From positions 257,837,863 to 257,901,862 of the forward strand of contig CP136064.1 in assembly GCA_032622095.1 (NCBI GenBank): DNA of 64,000 bases. The letters are read 5' to 3'. Each line of letters opens with the position of its first letter. Positions within the stretch are counted from its first letter, which is position 1. Below the pieces are notes generated by a model. The model searched no databases, had not been told where the DNA came from, and was given only the letters and a program-made list of their open reading frames with translations. Shown here piece after piece: positions 20,571 to 30,140 of the stretch. Origin of the DNA: Siphonodentalium dalli (Eukaryota > Mollusca > Scaphopoda > Gadilida > Siphonodentaliidae). The position numbers and the translations under genes are program-made.

Positions 20571-20700
20571 CACATCTATATGTCAATATTAACATAAATG
20601 ACAAATTTCATGATGATCAGACAAACAGTATAGCCTGTAGCCCATGCTAATGGATTGAATTTTGAAATCCAAGATGGCTGCTGGTAGCCATGTTTTTTTT
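20571..20700 (-). repeat. Fragment of the TAGCTCAAC element family, reverse orientation
   Basis: The reverse complement reads AAACATGGCTACCAGCAGCC, ATCTTGGATTTCAAAATTCA, ATCCATTAGCATGGGCTACA and GACAAATTTCATGATG-type blocks, one full unit of the family that fills 29-48 kb. Confidence 0.8.
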
Positions 20701-21063
20701 TAACGAATAACCCCAAAATGACTTGTTCCTAATTACATGTCAATGTTCACATCAATGACTAATAGTATGCACAGAAATTCATATACAACTATTTACAGTG
20801 AAATTCCCCGCGCAAATCTCTGTTTTAGGGGGGTGGGTGTCAAAAAATGGTCGGAAAAAACTGCCGAAAACGGAAAAAAATTTGGACGCGGGGGTGGGTG
20901 GGTCCCAACAAGGGTCGAAAGTCAAAAATCAGCATACGTGCCTGCAAATTTTTTCCGACCCCCCCCCCGAAGGCAAGAAAACCATGGTCAGAAATGGTAA
21001 CGCCACCAAGATCATATAATTAGCCATAAATATAAATTATAATATAATTATAATATAAAATAT

Positions 21064-21105
21064 TATTCATTAGTTAGCGCTAATATAGGCGCTAACTAAT
21101 GAATA
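21064..21105. repeat. Perfect 17-bp hairpin
   Basis: TATTCATTAGTTAGCGC at 21064-21080 and GCGCTAACTAATGAATA at 21089-21105 are exact inverse complements with an 8-base loop TAATATAG. No T-run follows, so it is not a simple terminator-like hairpin. Confidence 0.9.
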
Positions 21106-21702
21106 CTATTATTTGATTGACTTGTTAAATAACATCTAATAAATATACATCTTATTCACAACTTTAAGGAGTCCTGGCACACGAGAATATTTATCGCCGT
21201 TTGATTTGCACCAAGTGAACTCGGCGCATATATAATTGATAGAACAGACCTCTATTATGATGATCGTGTCGTTATTTGTTTAAAATACGTATCAATTGAC
21301 ATACACGCACCCGTTCCCTCATTAAAATCTACATATATCGCCCATTTTAAGGGACCTCCGCGAATTCGGGGACTTCCGCAAAGTGACCTCCGCAAATAGG
21401 GACCTACTGCAAATCGTCGCACCCAATGCAATTTGTAAACAAATACGATTGACATGCGTTTTAACGTGGTGAGCATTAATTAAATGAAAGAAGCAATGCT
21501 ACATATAAACTATGTGTCATGGACTCAGCCTCATATATCTGTGTCAACTAAGGTCGCTTTGCGTGGTAAAAGTGAAAAGTGAAAGTGGAAATTCGGAAAA
21601 TCCTATTGAAAATGAAAGTACAATTTTTGGGAATTCCGCGGCAGATTAAGAGAATCTATACTATTGAAAGTAAATGTACGATTCCTGGAATTCTATCAGA
21701 TA
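21106..21702. other. Non-genic stretch
   Basis: A small tandem element GGGACCTCCGC(G/A)AAT appears three to four times at 21350-21412, and GAAAGT(G/A) repeats lie at 21570-21620 and 21660. No gene recognised. Confidence 0.45.
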
Positions 21703-21775
21703 TCGCGACTCTGCTCGTTTTCGTGATCATATGTTATATAGGGCCTATATGACCACGAAAACGAGTCGAGTCACG
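21703..21775. repeat. Foldback hairpin CTCGTTTTCGTG
   Basis: CGCGACTCTGCTCGTTTTCG near 21703-21724 pairs with CGAAAACGAGTCGAGTC near 21756-21772, about 20 of 22 positions. The loop contains a further short palindrome, ATATAGGGCCTATAT. Confidence 0.75.
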
Positions 21776-21892
21776 ATACATCCATCGGTACACATTGTGT
21801 ATACGATACAATTTTTACTTGATTAACAGAAAATAAAAATCGCGGTTACTCCAACAGAACAGGCACCCGCACTCCAATTAAAATTACCCATA

Positions 21893-22140
21893 ATTCACTT
21901 CACTACACCAGGGGCTCCCAATGGGTTATACATTATTTTCAGGCTATCAGATTATTTATATTTTCAAGAACATATTATTACACCGGTGACTTTAACTTTA
22001 CAATTTCAGCCTGTCCTGACTCTATCGGTACGATTGAGTCATATTTTCAAGAACATATTATACACCGGTGGCGTTAACTTTACAATTTCAGCATCTACGT
22101 GATTCTATCGGTGCGATTGAGTAAGGTACAAAAAAAATTT
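21893..22140. repeat. Inverse copy of the CACCGGTGTA repeat
   Basis: The reverse complement matches one and a half units of 4430-4910: CCAGGGGCTCCCAATGGGTT, TACACCGGTGGCGTTAAC, CTGTCCTGACTCTATCGGTA and GCGATTGAGTAAGGTAC are all present. Here the second unit is truncated at its ATATTTTCAAGAACATATTA block. Confidence 0.85.
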
Positions 22141-22159
22141 CCCCCACAATGCCTTCGCC

Positions 22160-22972
22160 CAGTCGACCACAGAATATCAAAATCTGTAAAACAACTTACA
22201 CCACCATGTGGCGTAATAAAATATTCCATCCCATTTCTAAATGAATACATGGGTGTGCACTCAATGGATATGTGAGATAAAATATCGGTCGTGGTAGAAC
22301 CACAATTCGTACAGAATATTTATATGTTAATTCCTATTTGGCTTATCAATTTGCCAATCGTTAGATAAATGGTTTTGTCTTCTGGTGCGATTTACATAGG
22401 CGCCAAACATAAGATATACATAAGTCTGTGTGTATTCTATTGAAGAGTGAGAGACTTGGGTCAGAATTTGTTCTTGACTTCCACGCATCATCGTGTGATG
22501 TTACCATTCCCATGTTAAAAAATTTGTTTCCATGATTTTTTGTCCGAAAAACAAGACTCAGTGGCAAATTGGTTAAGATAGTACGAAAAATCATATCGTT
22601 CAAGTATTTGCATTATGTCACAAAAATAGTTATGGAAACACGATGAACTAGTGGTAGGCAAAAGCATGTATTCATACATTCTATGGAGGAAAACTTGTTT
22701 AGCAGTTTTGTGATTGTTACATTCGACATTACACAGTGATAATAGTGACAATTTCTTTTTATGTATGTAGAATTCTAGTGAATGAATTCCAAGTAAGCCA
22801 AGCGCAATGTCGGTCCGGGTCCTGTGTTCAAATCCCTGTATCCTTTTGATGCAAAATATATGAGTCCTCTCTAGTTTCATAATTTCATTTTGGGATAGAT
22901 TCCATAAAAGTTCCGTACCGAACAATGCTCTTTGCAAGACGACTGATTTATAAATGAGTGAGGAACTCATAT
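22160..22972 (-). pseudogene. LINE reverse-transcriptase C-terminal relic, minus strand
   Basis: On the minus strand 22970-22515 is open for 151 codons. It contains YKSVVLQRALFGTELLWNL, EIMKLERTHIFCIKRIQG, RTRTDIALGLLGIHSLEF and KQVFLHRMYEYML, the order seen after the RT core of non-LTR retrotransposons (YKS-LPR-LYG-E-W-L; RF-K-IQGL; R-T-L-GL-). A frameshift near 22525 moves the frame to one reading SRTNSDPSLSLFNRIHTDLC. Past another shift and a stop, FCTNCGSTTTDILSHISIEC gives the C-x2-C-x9-H-x4-C knuckle that closes many LINE ORF2 proteins. The catalytic FADD-type core is not present. The 5' edge at 22972 coincides with the start of the segmental duplication copy. Confidence 0.8.
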
Positions 22973-23274
22973 AACTATCACAAGTATAACGTACTCTGAG
23001 GACAACTTATCGCCAATTTCATGCGTATAAGATATATATTTTAACAATATTTTAAACATGAATTCAGTTAAATATGTGTACAGTTATCAGCATGGACTAG
23101 ATCCCATCCATCTTTCCGACTAAATGCGGGTCATAACTTATGTCTTAATTTTACAATTGTCTTATGACATCTACCACCAGACTTAAAGTTAAGACCATCG
23201 TTAACGCCTTGTTCGTGAAACGCGCTTATAGATGAAGTTTGAACGTTCACTCTCAAATAAAGCAATTGATTTAG

Positions 23275-23665
23275 GTCCCCCATAGAACCAAAAGCCGCGA
23301 TAGTACCAGACAGTTTGGTACTATAAGCCTTTAGAGCCTGTTTAGCGTTATAGAACCAGATGAGTTGGTACTCCACAGAGGGCCAATCGTTGGCTCCAAG
23401 CTGATTGGGTGAGACCGTGGATATGTCAATATCGAGTGCCGTGTGCAAACGATCAAATTAAAGTGAAAATATGGCCGCCCGTTCACTCGCGGTCATAGAT
23501 CTGTCGGATTATTTAATTTAGCGCTATGCAAGGGAGTCTTTGTGGTTATGTACTTAATTCGATGTTTAAACGCGGCAGCATCATTTGGAATCTAACATGC
23601 CACATTGTTAAATTTTCCGGTATCTGGGCTGTTTTGTTGTCCCCCATAGAACCAAAAGCCGCGAT
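23275..23665. repeat. Insertion bounded by 27-bp direct repeats
   Basis: GTCCCCCATAGAACC-AAAAGCCGCGAT occurs at 23275-23301 and again at 23639-23665. Copy 1 of the duplication lacks the whole intervening 364 bp, going directly from GAACGTAATGCCAATT to TTAAGGATCACAAATATG. The direct repeats are longer than a transposon target duplication, so a local duplication is more likely. Confidence 0.75.
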
Positions 23666-23998
23666 CTTAAGGATCACAAATATGCCTTATCTGGTTTAGA
23701 ACCAGCTCTGCTACCACTGGATGGCATATATTGGCCTAATGTACCATGCACGTAGGCAGCTGTGCCAACTGAGCCACCGAGGCCCCATGGGGCAAAATCC
23801 GCAACAAAATAGCCAGATTCAGCAGAGGATATCGGAGATAAACCATGCATGCAAACCCATAATAGTTAGAAACTCTATGCATGACACAGTACATCAGTTG
23901 GACAGTTGGACATTTCAGACACACATTTAAATTGTAATATTTAATGTCGTCCTGATAGTTTGATGTCCCAACCAATATGTTATGTGTTCGTTTAGGAC

Positions 23999-24018
23999 GG
24001 GAAACGGATCCGTTTCCC
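23999..24018. repeat. Perfect 20-bp palindrome GGGAAACGGATCCGTTTCCC
   Basis: Exact palindrome with a BamHI-type GGATCC core. 20-40 bases downstream, GGACGGGAATATATATCCGT then TTCCC forms a second imperfect one. The equivalent place in copy 1 is 17341-17408. Confidence 0.9.
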
Positions 24019-24159
24019 AAAACATTACCTATACAGGACGGGAATATATATCCGTTTCCCACTTCATGCACTTGTTGTCAGCGAATGATTCGTTTATTAT
24101 TAAATGTTTTGCGCATAGTAACATATGTATTCTATATAGGCCGATCACTCAGTGAGGGG

Positions 24160-24233
24160 TCCGGGAAGATTTAAACTATTTTTGGTGTCACCTGGGAGTA
24201 GCTTGCCGTGATTCGTGACGTCATTGTTCCAAA
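24160..24233 (+). promoter_or_regulatory. Second copy of the CRE/YY1 promoter-like block
   Basis: Retains TGACGTCA (24216-24223) and CAAAATGGCGGC. The E-box is changed to CACCTG and several CpGs are lost (GTCACCTGGGAGTAGCTTGC against GTCACGTGGGGGTCGCGTGC), as expected of an inactive copy. Confidence 0.4.
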
Positions 24234-24305
24234 ATGGCGGCACCCAGTAGCCTAATTAAGCCGTAGACGCGTAAACAAGTTTTCGGTTGGCAATCACCAT
24301 GGCAG
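24234..24305 (+). pseudogene. Broken copy of the candidate first exon
   Basis: Begins ATGGCGGCACCCAGTAGC like 17583 but has CTAATTAAGCC where copy 1 has ATAAGCC, a net four-base insertion. The frame becomes MAAPSSLIKP and then stops. The donor-like CAG|GTGAAT at its end is kept. Length 72 against 68 bases. Confidence 0.45.
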
Positions 24306-24311
24306 GTGAAT

Positions 24312-25085
24312 CTTGACTTTAATGTTAGAAAACGGGGCTTTGGTGGCCATTTTGAATGGCGCCCTCTGTCTGTGTTGGGTGATTTTCGAGCAAAGCTAGT
24401 TCCAGTTGTTGGCAAAATATTCCTGGATAATTTAACTTCGGAAATAATTTATATTTGATTCAAAATGTCGCAAACATATCGTCATATATAGCGAAGTTAC
24501 AGCCCCCAAATGCATAAATTTCCGAAAATAGGTTGCTATAGCAACCGGTCGCAATTTGGTGGTATCTACCCAAAATTTCAAGAAGATTTATAGACTACGG
24601 ATGATCACCCATATAGTATGAGTTGTCACGCGGAGAATTCTGCCTTGGCAAATGGTCTGACCCAACATTGAGTAAACGCACAAATTGCTATAAAATTAAA
24701 TAAAAGCAAGCATTTCTGCAAACAATCACGTTTGTGAGTAATGTTTTCTCAAAAGAATCACCAACCAACTTTGCCTTAGACTAATTTCATGAAACCGATT
24801 ATTATTTTTTATAGTGCCTTTATATATGGTTTTATTAACAATCTATGACATAAAATATGATTAAAATACTATAATTCATCACCATTTGGAACGTCTGTGT
24901 CGCAGGTGCCCATAGCATAATAGAAAAAAGCTGAAATCATAGAAAATTTCCCACGTTTCGCTCCCAGAATGCAACATAAATCAAACTAAGATATAGAGTT
25001 ATTCGCCCCCATTGAAAATAATAGACTTTTCAGAGCAGACCAGATGCAACTTAAGCACAGAACAGTTTATTACACCGAATAAGTT
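24312..25085. repeat. Segmental duplication, block 2 of copy 2
   Basis: Matches 19276-20120. At the place where copy 1 has C1/C2 in one of its units, this copy has the uninterrupted GATGATCACCCATATAGTAT then GAGTTGTCACG, giving an empty-site reference. Confidence 0.85.
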
Positions 25086-25685
25086 GCTAAGACAAATGGA
25101 GCTTCCTCTTTCAAGTGGTATATACTGTGGGATATATTTTATATAATGTGATATGGGGATTCGAAAATTAAGTGGTCCTTTAAATGCGGTCAACCAATCG
25201 TATTTATATAGTTTAGTTGTCTTTTGTAGGGAAAACAACACAGTATTTATCGAACCCTGGGCTACAAAGTTATTTCTTTCTCGATGGCGACAGCACCAAT
25301 TCTCACAACAGTATACATCTTGTGATTTGAAATTTGCCGTACACTGGCATCTGACGTTTAAGTCCAATTGCTTGCAAATGCGCTGAAAATGACCTATATA
25401 TGATATTGTTAACGTAAATCAGGCGCGTATATCGTTTTGGGATATAGGGAAAGTGCAAAGGGGGCGGGGCACACATCGGGGCGCGTTACAGGCCCCTGTG
25501 AAATGACCCAAGAAAATGCCACCCTGTTCTTGATTGATATAACATCTTCACGAAACCATTGATGACTCGAGAAAAATTAAGAGGGTGTATTAAATATGCG
25601 TTTTAGATCTTATGATAGATATTTCCCCGTACAGGAACGCACTATAATTAAACTGCTCAACTCGTCGTCGATAATCCACCAAGGC
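25086..25685. other. Non-genic stretch after the duplication
   Basis: Two overlapping frames of 77 and 122 codons on opposite strands; neither has a recognisable domain. The 122-codon one runs into the repeat at 24999-25085. No other structure seen. Confidence 0.4.
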
Positions 25686-26022
25686 CATTGAACATATTTC
25701 TGAATTAGTATATGTTCCTTAATAATGTACCTCACTGTATAGGCGAAGGTCCCAACTTGAAATTTCACGATTTAAGTAAATTTGTGAGCGATTTTGCTTT
25801 GCGTCGCTTACAAGTGTGGAATTTATCCTGGGTAATTAGTTCGATGTTTGCGATATCGGCTCACAAAAGTCAGAGAAAAGCATGCAATTTTTAGTTGTAA
25901 CAATCGCCTACAGTGAAGTACATTATTAAGGAACAGTATACCAACTAAGAAATATATTCCCCGCTTTACTTTTTCGATAAGGTTCCCAGTCAAAACTTCA
26001 AAAAGTTCCAAGGTTTTGTAGT
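25686..26022. mobile_element. Foldback element, GTTCCTTAATAATGTAC family, copy 2
   Basis: Left arm from TAGTATATGTTCCTTAATAA with TGTACCTCACTGTATAGGCG; right arm CGCCTACAGTGAAGTACATT then ATTAAGGAACAGTATACCAA. The tail runs TTTTTCGATAAGGTTCCCAG, TCAAAACTTCAAAAAGTTCC. Compared with 9005-9388 the family is inverted and rearranged. Confidence 0.65.
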
Positions 26023-26157
26023 GGTGGAATATGATCTCTACGGGCGTTAGCCAGAGTAGAGATTAATGGCATGATCTGCCCTCACCCCAACCTTTCAAAA
26101 ACAGAGTCGCGCGCGAATCTGAGCTGTTTGTGTTTGGTCGCGTTTTATTCAAGACAA

Positions 26158-26778
26158 ACTAGAGGTGTGACTGTCCCAATTGGACTAATGATACCACCCC
26201 CCCCCCGTGTTTTTAAAATAATAAGATGTTTCACATGTCAGTAAACATTTAGTTAAAATAATAAAATAACCGTTTCCATTGCAGGTGCACAACCCTATAG
26301 CCCTAATCTTAAACCTATTACCGAAAAATGTAGGAATAAAAGCTCGGACAAAATAATGCAAGTTGCGAAAATGTTCTAAGTCGAAAAAGCAGAATAACTC
26401 CACAAAAAAAAGTCGGACAGACATCATAATCGCAGGTGCACAGGTTCCCATGGTACTAAATATCAGTGCCAAGATTGAAAAACATTGACCTAAAATGTAG
26501 GAATAAAAGCTCGGACAAAATTATGCATGTTGCAAAAAAAATTCTAAGTCGAAAAAGGGGGATAACTCCACCAAAATATTTCGGACAGACGTCATAATCG
26601 CAGGTGCACAGGTTCCCATGGTGGTTGATGTCTGTGCCAAGTTTCACGGAAATTGATAAAAAAAAAACCGACTGAGAAAATCTCCGGACAAATTTGTGTC
26701 CATGGACGGACGGACGGACGACGGACGGACAAGCTAATTCCAGTATACCCCCCCCCCAACTTCGTTGCGGGGGGTATA
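26158..26778. repeat. GGACGG-tailed tandem repeat, copy 1
   Basis: From ACTAGAGGTGTGACTGTCCC, GGTGCACA(A/G) and TAGGAATAAAAGCTCGGACA units repeated about every 150 bp (with GATAACTCCACCAAAA and CACAGGTTCCCATGGT) to a CGGACGGACGGAC run and TTCGTTGCGGGGGGTATA. The last block (AATTCCAGTATACCCCCC against GGGGGGTATA) is an inverted pair. This layout is familiar from bivalve genomes. Confidence 0.85.
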
Positions 26779-27613
26779 ACTAGAGGTGTGACTGTCCCAA
26801 TGGGACTAAGGATACCCCCGTGTTGTTAAAACACTAAGTGTTTCACATGTCAGTAAACATTAAGATAAAATAATAAAATAATAGATTCCCATTGCAGGTG
26901 CACAACCCTAATTCCTAACCCTAATCCTAAACCTATTGACTAAAAAATGTAGGAATAATTTTTTTGCACAAAATGCTCTAAGTAGAAAGAGGGGGATAAC
27001 TCCACCAAAAACGTCAGACAGACGTCATAAACGCAGGTGCACAGGTTCCCATGGTCCTAATATCTGTGCCAAGTTTAAAACAAAATTGAATTAAAAATGT
27101 AGGAATAAAAGCTCTGACAAAATTATACATGTTGCGAAAATTTCTAAAATTATTTTTTAAATTTACCTAAAAATGTATAGGAATAAAAGCTCGGACAAAA
27201 TTATTCATGTTGCGAAAATTGTCCAAGTAGAAAAAGGGGGATAACTCCACCAAAATAAGTCGGACAAACGTTATAATAGCAGGTGCACAGATTCCCATGG
27301 TACTAAATATCTGTGCCAATTTTAAAACAAAATTGAATTAAAAATGTAGGAATAAAAGCTCTGACAAAATTATACATGTTGCGAAAATTTCTAAGTCGAA
27401 AAAGGGGGATAACTCCACCAAAAAATGTCCGAGAGACGTCATAATCGTAAATGCATAGGTTCCCATGGTGGTTGATGTCTGTGCCAAGTTTCACGGAAAA
27501 TGAATAAAATACGAGTGAGAAAAACTCCGGACAAATTTATGTCCACGGACGACGGATGGACGGATGACGGACGGACAAGCTGATTCCAGTTCGTTGCGGG
27601 GGGGGGGGGGGGG
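26779..27613. repeat. GGACGG-tailed tandem repeat, copy 2
   Basis: Same start ACTAGAGGTGTGACTGTCCC immediately after copy 1, one more internal unit, and the same tail, ending in a run of about 16 G. The AATTCCAGTATACCCCCC block is partly lost. Confidence 0.85.
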
Positions 27614-28130
27614 TGATGATGGTTTGCAAAGATGTCCTAGCCAAACATTAGTGTTTAAAATCTTGTTGTGCATCAGGTCAACACATCGCCTGAATGTCAC
27701 AATCGTGACAAATGCGCACGAGCGACGCAATGAAGCGTAAACAACCCGCATTATATGTTTTTATAAACGATTGCGACACAAATAAATGACTGCGAAATGG
27801 GGTGGCATAAAATCAGGGAATATATATTCACTGCATAAAATGCACGGTAGCGGGATAATGTCGCAAGAGCTATACTCGTCCTTGACCTCGATAAATGGTA
27901 TACTCGTATAGGGCGCGCATCTATAATCTCAAATCGACTCCATTCCACCCGCACGTGCAATTTGACTTATATATCAGGATGTTCCACCCACTTTGGTGTT
28001 CTAGAAACCACCCGAAAAAGACCCGTTAATTAGTTGAATATAACGTGACTGCAAATTCTGAGGTGAAGGTCGAGTATAGCTCTTGCTACATTACCCCTCT
28101 ACCAAAATGCACGACCATTTTTGATACTCA
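27614..28130. other. Non-genic stretch
   Basis: TCGCAAGAGCTATACTCGTC at 27861 and GTCGAGTATAGCTCTTGC at 28069 form an inverted pair of about 20 bp separated by about 190 bases, so a small foldback is likely here. No gene seen. Confidence 0.5.
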
Positions 28131-28330
28131 ACAGGGCCTGTTCCAGGTTTTATTTGGGGACACCCCCCGATGACCAAAGGTCATCGCGGACTGCCGAAGG
28201 CAGGAGCCGGGGATAGTATGAGAGGGGTGGCCCCTCTCGTTGGGGCGGTCCGGGGGGTCTCCCCGGGAATTTTTTTGAAATTTCAATGCTCTGAGAGTGA
28301 TCTTGGGCATATCTGAAGAATGATTTTCAT
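28131..28330. repeat. G/C-rich repeat fragment
   Basis: A sharply G/C-rich piece with GATGACC-AAA-GGTCATC and CTGCCGAAGGCAG hairpins, then GGGGCGGTCCGGGGGGTCTC CCCGGG and a TTTTTTTGAAATTTCAATGC tail. A G/C-rich head with a T-run and this tail resembles a dispersed repeat common in marine invertebrates (from memory, unsearched). Confidence 0.5.
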
Positions 28331-28500
28331 TTTTTAACCAAAGAGAATTTTATACTTTCAGTAGCTATTAATATGACCAGAGTCACTTAAGCTAGAAAAC
28401 AAAATTCATTTAATACATGAACTCAATTTATATTTATACACAAAAGAAAAGACACAATGAACCAACATATTTATTTCAACTTACAAGATAACATTGTTTT
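28331..28500. other. AT-rich spacer
   Basis: Nothing recognised. Confidence 0.5.
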
Positions 28501-28974
28501 TAAAGGTACTCAATCCGATAAAACTCCTCTCAATTACTATATCAATGGCTTCGGGGGTCAAAAATATTTGATTCGAGTCGAGGAAGTCACCCATCAAAGC
28601 TCAGATTTGTTAGATATCGATTTTAGAAATCTATTATTTTTCATTATCGGGAATACTATCTGGCCCAGAACCCAGTCAAAATTGCGTTAAAATTACCACT
28701 TGATTTTAGAGTTATCCATCCTTGTCTGTTTGAATAGATTTGGAGTACACATCCAGAGCAGATTACGGCAGTTATTAGTATTCATCTCGAGTTAATAACA
28801 AATTTCAAAAATCAATATCTAATAACTCTGAGCTTTGTTTGATGGGTTCATCGACTCGAATCAAATATTTTTTACCCCCAAAGCCAAAGAAATAGTAATA
28901 TAGGACCCTCTGATCGGAGTGTTGTTGTTGGAATCTGTTGAGATGGGGACCCTCTTTACGGATTGAGTACCTTC
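28501..28974 (+). mobile_element. 475-bp foldback element, copy 3
   Basis: TAAAGGTACTCAATCCG start and CGGATTGAGTACCTT end, nearly identical to copy 1 (14836). The left-arm frame (SDKTPLNYYINGFGG...) is again open to the same TAA, but this follows from near-identity of the copies. Confidence 0.9.
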
Positions 28975-29007
28975 AAGACAATACAATCCTACAATCCCCT
29001 AATTTCT

Positions 29008-29463
29008 GGGAACGAGTAATTTTGGGGTCATTCGGCCAAAAAACATGGCCGCTGGCAGCCATCTTAGATTTTACTCTTTGTCTAAATCCTTTAGCACGGG
29101 CTACAGGTCGTACCTTTAGTCTGATCATCATAAAATTTGTCATGGCTGTTTAAATTGACATGTAGATCGGAACGAGTCATTTTGGGGTTATTCGGCATTA
29201 AAACATGGCTGCCAGCGGCCATTTTGGATTCTACTCTTTGCATGACTAAAGCTATCAAATGTTTTTGAATTGTTGGAAAACATAGCCGCCAGCAACCATC
29301 TTAGATTTTACTTTTATATACATGTATATATATATATATCTTTTCATGTTGATAAACTAGTACTAGACATTCAACTTTCCACATTCCTAATCACTCCATC
29401 GACAGTAACACATTAAATTATTTCCTTTCCAAGTTGAGCTACAGTGTCATTGACACTTTCATT
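29008..29463. repeat. TAGCTCAAC element, 5'-truncated
   Basis: Starts inside a unit and ends with the family's 3' edge AAGTTGAGCTACAGTGTCAT then TGACACTTTCATT. Immediately followed by a 50-codon open stretch (RLIKHYKAQ... in copy 1) that in copy 2 reads on from the edge as SVIDTFIKKRLFKHYKAQ. Coding is doubtful. Confidence 0.8.
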
Positions 29464-30140
29464 AAGAAAAGATTGATCAAACATTACAAGGCGCAGGTGA
29501 CCATATCATACCTTTTTGGAAAGTTTGAAGACTTATATAGTGACGAAGCGAAGCGGAATTAAAATTTTCATCCCAGGTTGGATATTATTAAAAAGGAGGT
29601 CACCATTGCTAATCACTGTTTATAATATTTCCATCAAATGTCACAGAAACAAAACATAAAATGAAAACTCTGCTTTGCATTATCACTAGATATGTGCTCA
29701 AACATTCCAACAAGACATGAAGTATTATTCTACGGTTTGTTAATATTGAGTAATCTTGTCTTGAAAATTAACAATGAATTCCCCATTTCAATGTTGCCAC
29801 TTTACCTCCTTAACGGTGTTCACGCATATTCATGGCTGATTTTTTTCTTGCATATCTATTAGATGCTTTTGTATAATCTAACATGATTGAGCCAAAGAAG
29901 TTTTGTATGGAAAAGAATATAAAAATATTTTTCATATATTTTCGAGGATTTAGAGTGTCATAAAATTAAGGGGGAGATCGAGTGACCAGTTTTGAATGGG
30001 GATTTCAATGCAAACCTCCACAGCAAAAGTTATATCTGAAGCAGTTGTCTGGGAAATAAAGTAACCATATCAATAAACAGATATAGCATTTACCTGGCGG
30101 CTGGGCTAAGTAAATTTCAAATTTTTTGTTTTAAATTCAT
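29464..30140. other. Low-copy spacer inside the duplication
   Basis: Duplicated at 35496-36180. Contains a short plus-strand frame reading FGKFEDLYSDEAKRN; in this copy it has a stop (GCGGAATTAAAATTTTC) where the other copy has GCGGAATTTAAATTATC. No known domain. Confidence 0.5.

Larger units (their letters stand above)
22973..24311. repeat. Segmental duplication, block 1 of copy 2
   Basis: Direct counterpart of 16735-17660, starting just inside the ATAACTATCACAAGTATAAC boundary. Carries the extra piece listed at 23275-23665. Two minus-strand stretches in this block look protein-like: one near 23870-23680 reading SPISSAESGYFVADFAP and HGTLGQYMPSSG, one near 23448-23250 reading SPNQLGANDWPSVEYQL and SGTIAAFGSMGDL. 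In the first, the two copies differ by nine bases without a frame break but then by a single base that breaks copy 2. I cannot assign a family. Confidence 0.8.
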
